64,000 bases of DNA, from assembly GCA_013398615.1 (NCBI GenBank), contig VZSR01002145.1, forward strand, positions 3,121,475 through 3,185,474, in the 5' to 3' direction. The translations under genes and the position numbers were made by a program. The notes beneath the pieces were generated by a model, which made no database searches, was not told the origin of the DNA, and saw only the letters and a program-made list of their open reading frames with translations. This document shows, one piece after another, positions 46,607 to 61,600 of the stretch (positions are counted from its first letter, which is position 1; the number at the start of each line of letters is the position of its first letter). This stretch comes from Brachypodius melanocephalos. Its lineage: Eukaryota; Chordata; Aves; Passeriformes; Pycnonotidae.

Positions 46607-49600
46607 CTAGAAATCAGAAGAGAGAATTCAGCTCTCAGGAACACAGGGTCATATGAAGAATTAAAACCAGGTCTCCTAAACCACAGACAGTGCCAGCCCA
46701 ATCCCCTCTCCTGATTAGAAAGAGTGATTTTTCTCATTTCCCTCATTCACACTCACACTGGCAAGGGAGTTGACGCCTGCATATTTAGCCAAAAGCTTTC
46801 AACCCCATTTCCATGACACCAGTGCAGAGCCTGTTGCACACAGGCGCCAAAGAAAGCATTCTTTGAAATACAGAGGATTTCCAGGGCGCAGCTCCCTTCC
46901 CTTTGCAGCAGAGTTCAGGCAGGGTTTGTTGAGCCACCTGAGATGCCCAGTCTCCCAGCAGGACTCTCTGGGGTAGAAGCACTGCTGCTGCAGAGTGAGG
47001 ACTCAGCAAGGAGCTCCTTTCCATCCAACCTGACCAAGGCTGCCAGCAGGGAAGCATTAGGGGCAAAATGTTTCCTCTGGCTCTTTTTCAAAAGCCTGGA
47101 ATGGACACAGCCCTTTTTATCACAATACTTTAGGAAGAAATCAGCAGTCAGCCTAGACCAAGTTCTAGAAAAGTCAGTGCAGCACTTCAGGGTTTCAGTT
47201 TTACTGAGTTATCCAAAGTTTGGCAGCCAAGTAGCAAGTGTGAACAAACAGCCATTAACACTGTTGTTGTTATTATTATTTACTGCCCTCAAGCATCCAG
47301 TACTGCAGGGGGGAGGAATAAGCTGGCACTTGTCCTCAGAAACCTGCAGCTTAGGTTTAGTCACAGCAAAACAAGAACTTCTATCTGCATCGCACCTCTC
47401 TCCTCTCCATCACAGTCACTGGAGCTCTCAGTTTGAGGACAGCGTTGTCACTGACTGCAATTAAAGCCATGACACAAGGCACAGGCCTTTGCTAAAGGCT
47501 GTGCACGGGGCAGGGTTGAACCTGGCTCAATCCCTCCTGGCAGCTGAATTTCCCTGTGTTTTGTGTGACAACAGGTCTGGTCAGCACATACCTGGGCAAT
47601 TACTGGGCTTAGACAGGTAGTGCCATGAGTTGGCACGGTCTGATGACTTGTGATCACCACTCCAGACTTTAATAGTCACGTACAACTTTGATAACCAGCA
47701 ATTGCTTGAGTCAGCTCCTCTCCTTTCTCCCCTCCAGGCACTCCCAGTTTGCTCCTGGGAGCTCGTGGCTTTTCTTCCCCACGAAGCTTCTCCCCACCCC
47801 TGCTGACAAACCCATCTTTAAAAACTGTGTCAGCTGCGAGGATGCAGATGGTCTCATTTGCATCAAACAACTTTTAAATTATCATTCAAATTAAATTAAA
47901 TTGAAAATGCAATGAGCTGTTCCTGTAGAACTCTGCGCACAAAGAAGAGTTAATGAAGGTCACATTTGTAACCAGTGAGGAACATTTAAACTGTATCGTG
48001 CTTGGCATGGGATGACTTAGAATAACATGCCTTTCTAAATAAGGATGAATTACTCTTAAAGGCCTTGTGCTGGGACTAAAGGATTAGTCCCTGCTCCCAG
48101 AACAGGCTGGTCTTTGGGCCCTCTGTAGTTCAAAGAGGGAAGAGCTGTGCTGGGTGCAGCAGAGCACCAGCAAAACTCGTTGGCCATGAGGGTGAAGCCT
48201 CAGGCACCAGCCTGGGCCACCAGGTCCTGCCTGCTCTCCTTGCCTGGATGCAAAGCCAGGCACACCTGGGAAGGCCTCTGGAGCTTAGCCAAGGGAGCTG
48301 ATTGAAAGATGCAATTCCTCTGCCTCTGCTTGTAATTGCTTCATTTACACACACAGAACTGTGCGTCTTTTGCCTTGCTCTGTGTTTGCAGCCATTGAAA
48401 AACTGCCCTGTAATGGTTTGGGTGACATCTGTCATCTTCATGGCTCTGTGTTGTCACAAGGATGTCACAGAAATGAGCCATGACCTGTTCTGTGTGCTGA
48501 GATGACAAATGTGACCTGTTTGGCTCCCTGGGAGGCTTCCCAGGGACCAGCTCCAACTCTGATGCCAGGCTGGGCTCCAATAAAACACCAGGTGAGTGCA
48601 GGAGCTGAGCCCTTGACCGAGTGCCCCGAGTCCAGGCAACCACAGAGCAACAACCTGAGCAAGCCAACACAAAGGAGAAATTTGTAGTTACTCTTCTTTC
48701 TCTCCCTTTGCATGATCCTGCCCCTAATCTGCCCCTGCTGCAGGCCCCATCACATGTTTCATCTCAGGAAATGAAGTGGCATTTTGTATAGGGAAATAAA
48801 TAGCAATAGTACATCCCAAATGCTCCCTAGCAACAAAGCTCTTGTTTTTACACGGGCTCTGCTCCACACTCAGGTGCAAAGTCAGATGCTGAGAGATCAG
48901 AGAAACCTGTGAAATGGAGAGTAATAATTGGCACAATTTTTGTCATCTGCAAAGGCTTAAGAGCTATTGGTTCACTACAGCAGTAGCCTGCTGTCTCAGA
49001 GAAGAGCTAACACCTGCCATCAAAAGGGGACTAAAGTGCTTTGCTTTAAATAGCTACTGAGGTTTTAGTTGCTTTGAAGTGACTGAGTGCATCCAAAATC
49101 TTAGAAAGCAACTGTTCTAAAATCCACCCACCCCCATTCCTGCCATTATAACAAAAGCAGTCAAGTCACAGCTGAGTGCAGCTCATAATCCCTTTCAGGA
49201 AGAATCACCAGCTTCAGTTTCTGAGCTGAGGACAGTGGCTGAGGGAGTTGGTCCTGTCTGCAGAGCACTGCTGAAAGGCAGCAATGTGCCTTTGCTTACT
49301 CTGAGCAGAGCATTGCTCAAATGTTTTTCCTAAAATGTCATAACAGTTGTAAATCTGAGGAAAACCCTTCTGATCCCTGTGGATGATGGTCTAATTTGTT
49401 ATCAGCACAGCTGAGAACAAAATCTGGACCTGAGTGTTCTACTCAAAGCAAGCTTTTGTTTGATGACATCTGAGAAATTGCAACAACTGGAATTAAACTA
49501 TTTTACATAATCCATTCATAAGATAGAGCTCATAAATAATAGTAGGAAAACAAAATGTCAAGCCAAACTGATTAAAAAAAAGCTTGAAAGCTGCCTTACA

Positions 49601-52600
49601 AATGAGTGGCACAATAGTAACTCAGCAGTGAATGGTGATTTACTCTCTGCTTTGTAAACCAATTTATTTATCAATAGCTGAAGTTCAAAGATTATGCAAA
49701 AGTTAACAAAGTCAAGGATATGTGACTAGGAAAAATGTGTCACACTGCTGCCTATATGGATTCAACAAAGGAATTTAAGGCTTTGTCTTCTTCCTGATAA
49801 CTGCAGAACAACTCTCTGTCTAAAGCCACAGCTTCCCTCTGGGCACAGGAGCAGACTTCCAGCTCCAGTTTCTGTGCCTCCTCTTCACCAGCCCTGGGGA
49901 GTAGAGTTATATGGTCCTGACCAAGGAGGTCACAGTTTTCTGCTGCCTTTTGCCTCTGTTAACTGCTGTGGTACGTGACCAGCCTATGGCTTGGACACAG
50001 CTCAGTTCCTGACCCTGGAAAATCAGTGATATTTCAGGAGAGATGAAGACTGTGAGTCTGGCCACTGAGTTCTCTTGCACAGCATCCAAGTGTTGCAAAG
50101 AGGAGTCTTTGCACTATCAGTTCATTTTCTCCTCAGAATCTCCATGGGAAGGGAATTTTCCCTCTTTAGATGTTCCATTAGAAACTGCTGATGCAAAATC
50201 CATCAAATGCATTAAAAGTCCTTTAGGTCTGTAAGGCTGCTGTGTGTTTTCCTGTGTTGTCTGAAGAATTTGGAAAGCCACAAGCTGTATGTTGCCTGTG
50301 GCAGATTATCCTGTGCAGGCTGGGTGTGTGCTCTGGCTGCAATATCCTCTGTACAATAGGGATATGTGGCTTCAAGAGATGAGAGGATACAAGGCCCTTT
50401 CAATCTGCCTGCGCCTTTGAACTGTGTCACACAAAAATGACAGCAGTGGGAGACACAGCAAATGAAGCCCAAGAAGTTTAGCCCAAAATAACCACGTCTT
50501 TTTGCATCAAACAATTCTGTCTGAGATATTTGCTCTTTAGTTAGTTCTGAACTGCACATTCTTCCCTAAAGCTGCATCAACAGGTGACACTTTGCTCAAA
50601 TTATAGCTAGATCTTCATTAAAGTGTGCTAATGGTACTGAAAAATCCACACAGGATAAATGTCCTGGAGCATTTAACAAACTGGTATTAATTCATCAATT
50701 CTAACTTACATGCAAAGGATATTTTCAGGTAACACCATGAAATAGTTATTTCTAAGATAACACAAGGCACGACAATTCCATGCAACTCAGGATGATCAGG
50801 GGATTTAGGCAGGGCAGGCTGACTGAGACACAGGATTAATCTTTGCAAACTAATGTGAAGCCAAGTGGGGAGTTTCAGCCAGAGCTTGTTCCAACCAGTG
50901 ACGCGCAGTGATTTTGATGAATCCTCAGTGGTCATGTTGTATAAAGATGGAGCACCTTGGAATCTTGCAGAGAGCAGGGATACACCTGGTACAGCACAGA
51001 GGTCAGGGCTGAGCGTGTGAGATGCTCATCTGGTTTGTTGCAGCCTCCTGGGAAATTTGTTTGGGTTTGGTTAACTTGACTTTTAAATGTAGGCATCCTA
51101 CGGAAGGAAACTTCCCTGAATGACAAGTCTGATGTAGTTTAACAAAACCATTTTTGAAATGCAGAACTCCAAACGTGATTAAAATGCAGGTTTTCCAATG
51201 TATATTTCATCAAGGCTAACCATGAACAATCCTTTTTAAGTATTTCCTTTGATGGCTGGCTGTTTATTTGGATTCAGTGAATGCAGGTTTGGTGAAAGAG
51301 GGTGTCAAACAGGTCAAGAGGCGAGACGGACACTGTGCCCTGGAAATTCAAGCCTTTATTATCTGGTCTCCAGGGGATTTCCTTTCCTACATGGAAAAAT
51401 GTGTGGTAATGCCACAGCAACAACAAAGGAACAAACATAGCAGGACATGTCTCTGCTGTTTAAGGCTTAGTAGACTGGATTTTGTAAATGACTGCATTTC
51501 CAGAACAGTTATTTTGCTTAGAATAATATAAACAATGAGAAGCTGAATTAAAGGCACAAGAAATAAGGATGAATAGCTTTCCATCTTCTCCTTGAGGATT
51601 TTGTCCGTAAGGCAAAAGGAGCCTTATAAATATTAAGGACAAGCTGAAAAATCCTCATTTTAATTTTAAACTGATTACTCTTCCTCATCTTCTACCACAC
51701 TTACAAAGGAATCATCCCTAAGCCCCACGATAAACTCCTCACCCTGTGTGGGTAAGCACAGATGCAGAACACTGCACATGTTCTCTGCCAGCCAGTTCCC
51801 ACAAACAAAATCTGCTGCCTGCTTGTGAGGCAGAGGGGCTTTGCTGAAGAATTCTGGGGTTAAATGGTCCTTGGGGAACTGGGATGTCTGTGGAGATTCA
51901 CAAAATGAGAAGAGAGAGCAGCACTTTAAGGCTGGGCAGCTCCTGGTGTGGAGGTCCTGCTCCCAGACGATCCTGTTCCCTTGTCCTGTGTGCCAGCAGA
52001 GCACAGAGCAAGGCATAATCCACTTTTTTTCCTATGGATTTCTCTAGGATGCCACAGGAATGCATGGCTCACCACCAGCTCTCTTAAAGCCACATGCAAA
52101 CAGTAGATCAACATGATTTATCAAAATCAGTTTATAATCACCACACTGATCTGTCAGTCAGCAGCCCCAGAGGAAAGTTTTTGCAGCCCTCCCAGACCGT
52201 TTGAGACCCTTGACATGAAATGCAAGGCTTTCTGAGCTGCCTCCTGACCTTTCTTGTGACCTTCCTCTCACAAGCCATTACTCTCCACACACTGGGCCCC
52301 GACAGCAGAGCCCATCAGCACCTGTCATGGAAAGGGTCTCGGCTAAAAACTCACATCTGGCTGTCATATTTCAAACCAGCCCTTTATCAGAGGAGACCAA
52401 AGTCATGCCAAGAAAAGATCTAGGGACATGTCTGTAAGAAGGAAAAAAATCCCTCCAGTTTTCAGGACGAATGGGTAACTATAACCACCTTTCATGGTTA
52501 CCCTGGTTTTGCTGGAGTAGATCTAGGCCTGGGTTTGCAGTGCCTTCATTTGCAAATCTGCTTTCCATACCCATCACGGGCTCTAATAAACTGTACCTCT

Positions 52601-55600
52601 GACCTCAGCCTCTGCCCACTTACCCACTATTATCCTGCCTTTGATTTCACTATAAGTGTCTTTAAAAAGAGTAGCCAAAGTTGGGCAGTGTCCAGAGCCC
52701 ATCAAAAAACTTAATGGGGAGAGGTCCCAACACAGCTCAATAATTAACGCAAGCACATGACTGACAAACACTCTGATAGGGCTTCATCCAAAAAGCTCCT
52801 TCATAAATAAGAGCTGCCCTCATTATATGAATTCTCTAATAGTTCAATACATGCTGAAATCATTTCAGTAGGCAGAAAAAGACATATCATGAGATTAACA
52901 CTTAAACAGATTGGAAACATCTGGCTTTGGAAAGTGGATTGGTTAGACAGCAGCTTTTGCAGGGCTTTGCAGGGTTATTTTCCCCTTTGGATTAATCTGC
53001 TTGACTACAGAATAAGTATTTTCCTGACCTGCCAGCAGAGACAATATAAATAGTTTCTAATTCTTTAGTCAGCAGAACAGTAGGGTGAAAGCATGCTTGG
53101 GATTGGATAGAGGGGTGTCTTTATGATCCTCCAGCATCCCTTTAAATTCTCCTTCTGTCACTTGCAACAAAACAGACACTTTTGGTATGGAAAACACATG
53201 GCACACAAAGAAAAAGGAAAAATAAGCCTGCCACCTCTAAAGGCAGAACTGCACTCAGATTTATGGGGTTGTGGCTAACGAACAGAACAACAGCTGATAT
53301 CTTTTTATGGGTGATTGGGAAAAAGAAAATGTATTTCATATACCATTATGTACTATTACACAATGGTTAGTCATCTCAAAGAGGTATTAGATGGGCTTTT
53401 TTTTCATTAAAATGCCATTAACAAATGAAAAGGGTGGGAGGAGCCATTGGCTTGGTAGTGGTAAATGACCTGATCACAGGTGAGTAATAATAATTGTGCA
53501 TCAGCAATGATCAGTGCCAACTTGACAGATAGCTCAGATTTGACCGGTAATATTTGGCATCAAACCTCATCTCTATGCACCCAGCTTCCTGCCTTCTATC
53601 TTTATCACCCAGTGCATTTTCTCTGCTGAGAGCAGGCTGATTGCTACTAATCTTCCAGCCTGTAACCTAATGCTCTCTCTTTAAATGAAGTCCCCATATT
53701 GTTGATAAAGAGTCATTGTGTTCGCTTATCTCCCTCCTCTCCAAAAGTGATAGCAGCAAATCTGACTTCTCAATTAACCTGTGCTGAATTAGAATCTTTA
53801 TGATCAAATTGGTTGATGTCAGTTTTGGGGGTTTTTTTGTCTTGTTTTGGTGGGGGTTTTTTTGTTTGGTTTTTTTTTGTTGTTGTTGTGGGTTTTTTTT
53901 AAAAAATCTGAACTGCTTGAAACTCAGTGGGAATTAGGATTTGTATATCTCACCAGAGCCTCTTTCTGCGTGTCAGACTGCTGTGGTGTACACAGATGAG
54001 AAGCCATTTTCCTGTCATTCTTACAAATTGCTTCTCCTCCTGAAATTTTCGAAGGAGGAATGAACATGGCATTGTGTTGCAGGGAAACCAACAGAAATGA
54101 GATCATTTACACCATGGAACAATAATGGATGTTTCACAGATGTGGCAAGCGAAGGAGAGTATGGCATAGATCTGTCTGTGAGACAGGAGCCAGACCCTCT
54201 ACAAATTCATTACAATTATTATTTTACATGTATTTTTCTAGCATGCAATGTTATATACATTGGCATGTGGGAATGAAGACATTCAAAACTCAGTATATTT
54301 ATGTTGCCTGTATATTTTCCAAACAGTTATTTTCAGATTAAAGTAACCTGTGGCTCACAGATGCCACATCCCATATGGGAATCTCATCAAAGGTTGGGGA
54401 AAAAATTGAATGAGTCAAGAGAGGCAAGAATTTCCAACCAAGCCAAGGGAAGAGGCTCGTGGGCTGCTGGGCTGAGAGCACATCCAGCCTTCCAGCCTTG
54501 ACACAGCACCATCAGCCTGGGCTTTCCTTTGCTCTGCTCCATGGGGGATCTCTGATGCAGGGACATCCTTCTGCTCCCATGGCAGTTTTAGAAAGCCTGG
54601 TGTCAGACACTGTCTTCTCTGAATGTCTTAAAGTAGGGCTTAACCTGGCTTGCTCAAATTCCTTGGCATTTGACATAGATAAACCAAGGTTAATTACAGA
54701 ATATTTAATTAGAAACTGTATCTAAGATCATCAAAACGTCTCCTACTTGAAAAAGCACGTAAATCTCATTAAAACATGGATACCTAAGAAAAGAGATTGA
54801 AGAGGCTAAATGAAAGCCCTGTCATTACTGCTTCATTTCCTTGCTGCTGTTTGAGTTTTGACGGGAAGGGCACTGGCAGATGATCCTACCCTGATTAATA
54901 CAGTTCCGTTGAGGATTTCACCTATAATTATCCCCTGTAGGAACACAAGGACCTGGCCAGGTTTAAATCAGCATGCCTCAAATATCTCCTTCATTCACCA
55001 CGTAGATACTTCAAATATTTTTCTTGTTCGAACAGGGATGTGTAGCTGTAGTTCTTCTAGACTTTATCCGGCACAAGAAAGTTTGCACTGACACACACGG
55101 AGGTTGGTACAAATCAAATTTTCCATCTCTCCACTACAGATTAAAGTACAAACCAAAACTAATGCCATCAAATAAAAACTGGTACAATGCAAAAGTTGTG
55201 CCAGAGTACACACTTGCACTGACCCCCATATGCAAGATATGCTGTAAAACTCCAGCTCAGGAGTGTAGACTTTTCCTAAGAATACTCCTTTGCCAAAGAT
55301 TTCAACAAATGCATTTTCTCTTTCCAACCAATATTTATGTTTTCCTTGTTAGATTCTGTTTAAATTCCCATTATTTCCCATCTTGTAATGTTTGTGCAGT
55401 ATTTCAAAGCACTTCCCAGTTAAAAGACATTAAGGTAATCTATGATACTATAAATAAGAGCCTTTTTTAAGGAAGTCCTTGAGTCATTTTGCTGTAATGA
55501 CAGCAGGGCTCATTAAACAGCTGCATCTCCTGCCCAGGCTGGGGACGTTTGCAGTGCCTGCAGTTTGTGATAGCCCCCGACGTGACCCCTGGGAGCACAG

Positions 55601-58600
55601 CAGGAACAGAGCCGGGGGACGTAAATTGAATTGCAAAAGGAGCAGAGTGTCGAAGAGCAGCCCGGGCAGTGCCTGGGGGTCTCCTCCCTTCCTCAGCTCC
55701 TGTCCACCTGCTGTGCTCAGCAGGGTGACATTGTCCTGGGTATGGCAGCCACGGGCACTGCATGGAAATCCCCCAGCTGTTTTGTCCAGTCTCCCAAGCA
55801 GTGCTGGTGTGGCAGCACCTTTCACAGGGGCACATTTAGCTCTGTGTTTCAGTTCTGCTGGTTTGGGGAATTTATCTACCTGGCTATCAAGAGCTGGGAG
55901 ATCAGACTTGCTGTGAAGGGCCCTTTCCTCCTCCTGCTGGGGATGCTCATAGATGAGAAAACCCCGCTGAGCACTTGTTCAAGGTGGTGAAAGTTCAACT
56001 CTTTATGCTACAGAAGCAAAACATTCAGTGAATACATCTAGGCACACTGGGATTTGATTAGAAGTTTGTAATTTGCCACTGGACAATCTGGAGTGTGAAT
56101 TTGTCTGCAAGTCATTTCACAAGGTCCAAGGGGTTATATCCTCCATGAGTCGCTGAACACAGGTGAACTTTTATAAAATATTGTTCCGTCAGCCTTGCAC
56201 CATGTGTGCACAGAATACCAAGCTTCCAGGCTGCTGAATTAAAGCTGTAAATTTGAGCTGTCAAAGCCAAAAGATGTTGGACCAGGCAGCAGGTACCTTT
56301 ATGACATTTCCTTATTACAAGCACTGAGATGCAATTGTTCATGGAGGGCATTAAATCAAATTGTGGATGGAAGCTGTGACAGAAACCCCCCAGGTTCCTG
56401 CCTTACTCCAGGCACTGCAAACTACTCACAATTAACCTGCGTGGCTGGAGAGCTGCAGAGGGGAGATGCTTTTTTTCTGGATGGATTTTGCCATCCCAAA
56501 TGTAACTGTGCACTGTGACACAGACCAGTTGCAATTACCTTAATGAACTAAAGCCTGTGGAGCAGCTATTCCGTCAGGGACAGCATCTGCTGCACTGCCC
56601 CGTTGGCAGCAGTGCTCCACTGAGCTGCATCCTCCTAAAATGGCATCAGGCTTGGAGGAGCAACCACTTTGTCCAGAGACACAGGAGAAAGAGGATGGAT
56701 GGATAAAATTAATGATGCTAGAAGGGTACTCCTGTGCTGAGCAGGTTATTTGGCTGCTGGTTGTATCTTATGTGACCTGCAATAGCTCAGCAGGTGCAGT
56801 GACTCTGACAGGAGCTCACCTGTCTGCACTGAGTGAAAAGTTTGGGGTGGACACGTCCCTGGGGAGAGCAGAGATAAACCTGAGCTGTCAGAGCCATTCA
56901 GCCAGGCCATGGCTTCCCATCAGAGCAGTTTCCTTGGGCTTTGTTGTTGATCGTTTCACTCATTGCTTCTTTGTAGTCCATCAAATTTAATTCTGTCTGT
57001 GGATGCAGTAATTACACATTCCTGTTTTTTATGAAGGGCTAATAGACCACCTAAGGCTTTGTGTAAATTAGTTAATGTTTCCTCCTGCAATTCTGCTGCT
57101 TGTCCTGCGTTGTGCTGGCAGGTGCAAAATGTTCCTTGCAAAAGCATATGGAGAATCACTGAAGTACAGCAAATGTTTATAGGTTTTCCAAGGACAGGGT
57201 TAAAGGATCATGTTCTTTATGATATATACGAGCACAGGGTTTATTTTATATTTCTTCTGTAGCCTGAAATGCCTTAAAATTGCTGCTGAGAAAGCAGATA
57301 CCTCAGAGGAAAAATATTCTTATAAGGGACATGGAGGCAAAATAATTTCAGAAGGTGCTTAAGCCAAATGGGAACAGTGACAGTGAGCAAACAGCCTTCA
57401 AGGAGCATGGAATATTGTCTGGTTTGCACTTAAACACAAACTTCTGGAGCAAAGTTTTTAGGCTGGCTGCATAAAAATTAAGGATTCTGTAGGGAAAGAT
57501 AAACTGGTGTTGTCAGATAATAATCTGCTAGTCACACTGCAAGAGAATTGTGGTTCTTTGTAGATATCTGGGGCTAAAACCTGGCCTAATGAGGTCGGTG
57601 GCAACATTTCTGTTGACTCAGTACATGCAGGATTTCATTCTAATTCTTTAACTGTTTTTATTTCCTGTAAGTAATCCCGCCTAGAGCTGAGGAACATTTT
57701 TAAGTGAGGGCTTATTCCTCAGTGCTTAACTATAATACATTAATAAATCAGTAGCCAAACCAAATAACTACTTTTTTGATTATATTTCAGCTTTCTCATT
57801 TATTTCTGGTCTTCCTCTTTCTCATGTTATGCTGAAAACAAGTCCAAAATCCACATTTTCTGGCAATTCTGAGATGCCCGTAAGAAGGGTAACACATACT
57901 CAGTTCTCCACCAAGCAATCCCTGCCCTGTGTTCAGGCAGTGGTGGAGGCAAAAGCAGAGCATTAGTTCAGCTTTAGCTCTCTTCCCTTTCTGCTGATCC
58001 CATGAAATTGAAAAAGCAAGGGGAAAAATACCAAAAGATCCCATCACATTTTCTCCAGTTTAAAGTACTAACTATCATGTTATGCAAAAGCCTGAGGTAA
58101 GCCTCAAAGCTGGATCTCTTACATGGCAATTTCCTTGAAGAGTTGTTGGATCGCATTTTTCTAAGGGTTTCTTCTACACACGAGTGTTTGATTGCATCTG
58201 TTTATCCCAGTAACCTGGAATTCATTTATCTGACAAAGATATTTCCATGAGTGAGCTTCCAAACACACAGAGGAAAAATATGACACATCTGCTTTTAGTT
58301 TGTCCTTTCTGTAGCTAATTTAAAAATGAACACTAAGGGAAATACGTGTCAGGCACAGAGGATTCACCTCATTACTAGCAGACTTCCAACTCAGAACAGA
58401 AAATAAAATCTGAAATAAAGATTTCAAATGCCACACTGCAAACTTCTAGATGGCAACAGCTGTGCCAAACCACAGAATCAATATGACTCTGATAGAGTGG
58501 AGGAAGGATTGTAATCAGTAGGCAGCTTCTTGGGTACTAAAAACAGACAGGGATTTAGATCAGCTGGTGAAAAAAATCCTTTAAATCTTCCAACTTGTTC

Positions 58601-61600
58601 CCAAGTCTCTTGCACAGTGATCAGATACAGCAGCTGAGGCCTCGTGTCCTCCCCTAACAGGGTATCTAAGCAAGCAGCAGAAATGTCTTAACTTGGGAGC
58701 TCAGAGCATTTAGAGTCTCCAAAATGGATGTGGGGCCTCTTTCTGCCTTTGTCAGACAAAACCCTAATGGAACTGGGACAAGAACAAGTGCTGTTGTGTT
58801 CTGTGCCGTGCTGAGAGCCGAGCTGTTATTTCTTAGAGGGAAAATGGGTTAAATGGATGGAAATGTTTGGCCCTTGATGGCTGATGTGTGCACTTAGGGT
58901 TCATCATCTGCCCTGCCTAGATGCACATCACTTCTGCCAGAACAAATGAGTATTTTCCTGATTAATCAGGAGCCCTCAGGGAATTGCTCTTTCTGTACAT
59001 ATATTATGATCATTAAGGAGCCTGACTACCCTGTTCTTGTTGCAGGCTGTGGGAAATGCAAAGCAAATTGTGCAAACTACACTCTCTTTATTGGACACAT
59101 TTCTCTGTATCTCTTTCAGTAATGGTGTAATTCAGTATCCTGAGATGACAAATGATGTATTTAAGTTCATTTTCCCATGCTGCCCCGTAAATGTTATTAA
59201 CTCAAACATTGAAATGCAGGAAGATGGAAATGCTGAGGGTTTTTTTGGCAGTGCTGAAGGAAGCCCCTATCACGGGGTCTGCCTGGGGTGTTCCTCACTG
59301 CTGTGTGTGGGGTTGGCAGTCTCAGCCTGGGGCAAGGGGTGTCCCAGCTCTCAGCAGGGCACAGCTGAGCAGGGCTGGCTGCTGGAGTCACACAAGCCCA
59401 GCTGCAGGGCTGGCACTCCTCCCAGAGCATCCTCACACCCCCATGGTTTGGGCTGAGCAGCAGAACAGGGGCAGGACAGAGGACAGAGCCCTTTACTCTG
59501 TTTGAAAGCACACCCTTCACTCTGCAAACAAATTACTGCTTAAATCACATCTGACAGGCTCCAGAGGAATTGCTGTGGGAGCAGTGCCTGTGTTTGGGAG
59601 GCAGGAGTGACTGGACCCACCTGACAATCAGGGAGCTCCTCCCACTCACAAGCATCTCATCATTGTTCTGTACTGGACACCTAATTAAACAGCAAATTAA
59701 CATTAATTAGTACCCCTTCTACTGGCACAACCACCTCATTCTGGTACTGCATAAGGCTCATGGAAGGCTTTCCACTTATGTTTTTCTTACATGAAAGAGA
59801 ATTTTTCTGATATTGTCCTCTGCTGGGTCTACATTGATTTCTTTTTTAAAACTGAAAATATGTGATGTAGCTCTCTTGAAAAATTAGAAAAACAAATCAT
59901 CTTGCAGCCCAATATAATAGGTAATGTTTCAAATGCTGGCTAAAGCCTATGTGAAAGGAGAGAGAAATGTGCATTTTTTGATTACAAGACCCGAGCTTAG
60001 AAATTTGCTTCACTTCTCTGACTGCCTGGACTGGAGGGCACTGCTTTCCTGGCACTCTCACAACTCAACAAGGTCATCTGCACTCCCAGAAGAAACTCAA
60101 AAATTCATAACTGGAGTTTCAGCTGATAAAAAAATAGAAGAAAAAAATACTGATTTGCAGTTTCTTTACATGAAAATAAACTCAGGGAAATATTGGAATC
60201 TTATCACCACAGTTGGGGCCTTAAGTAGTTCATTTATTAAGAAAGTTCAATGCTTATTTAAGCATTTCAGCTCCCCTTAAAAAAATCTAGACAATAAATA
60301 AAGTTCAATGTCAAAAAATCCAGAGCAGAGCTATTCTTGTACTAATAAAACAATGGGAATAATACAGATGTCCTTGAGAGTAACTCTTTCTTACAGAGAT
60401 AAGGTGGTGATTAATGGGAAATTTGTTCTTGCCAGAGGTGGCTTTCAACAGTAAGTAAATAAATAGTATGATCCCATTCTTGCAGTCTACCTACCATAAA
60501 TATTATTAATCTGGTAATAGGAAGCTGTAATACTGCTGGCTATCCAGAGGTTAAGATTCTGAACACACCCTTGACCCTAAGGTTATTTTGTTGATGATGT
60601 CATTTACTATAATGCCAGAGGAAAAAAGAAATGGCATGGCAACCAATTCAATTCAGTTTTAAAATAATTTCCAGAATAGAATGCTTATTTCTGATGGTGT
60701 CACTGCACCTGCTCAAAATCAGCTAAAGAGCTTAGCCTCAAGGAATGGAACAGCCTTTATGAAGCTGGATTTTAAACGTGAGGGAGGCTGGAGCAAATTA
60801 ATCTGGGTTATGTCCAGTGGCACACGTGCTGCAGCAGCTGGACTCCCCCTAAGCAGTCAGTGGGAAGCAGGACATTGCCAAAAGGCACCAACCTCCTGCA
60901 GTTCTCCTTAGCCTGAAGTTACTTGCACAAGTGACAGAGGATTCCCAATAGAACCTTAACCAGAGATAGGAAAAATCCCCTCCTCCACATAGACATTCAA
61001 TTGTCCCCATAGTTTATTTATGAATTCTGGATTTCATGGGCCAAATTTATTAACTAAGTTATTCTGTCAAGAAATATAAATGATGATCATTTGTTAGCTG
61101 CACCTCTTGAATAATGGTATCAAACTGTAATAAAATTATTGAGGGGATTTATTAACCTGATGAAGTAACTCATTAAATCCTTCAAATGCATTAATGAAGG
61201 AGGAAGTGGGGGCCTTTTGGTATAATTGGAGATGGGAAAATGTACAGCTGGGCCAACCTGATAAGAAGGCTCAGATAACCCAAAACACTTCCATTTAGCT
61301 GACAGTTTGGGGCATTTCTATCACTACTATGGATTTCAACACGATTTTTCTAATCAAGGTAGCTCTGCATCAGAACACAACTATTTATTTTTTTTGTTTT
61401 ACTACTTTCTTCTAGCAGCTTTGGACTAAATTAAGCTCTTGTGTGAGATGTGGCTGGGATTCTGATCTGTCTGCTGTTAACTGGGGGTGGCTGGGCCAGC
61501 ATAACCAGCCCAGGACAGTTTTGACCACAAGTTTTAGGAGGACATTATTCAAAGTTTCTGTGTAAGACTTGGTTAAAGAACACAGGGGTCAAACAAAGCT

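Noticed and set aside
47676..47870. Minus-strand Glu/Lys/Gly-rich ORF of 64 codons
   Set aside because: The strand is purine-rich, which yields such residues by chance, and there is no convincing donor.
53820..53860. TTTTGGGGG words suggestive of telomere-like repeats
   Set aside because: Irregular spacing, no TTAGGG arrays; simple low complexity.
55024..55470. Plus-strand ORF of 148 codons after an acceptor-like ttcgaacag
   Set aside because: The opposite strand is equally open. There is no domain, no donor and no partner exon.
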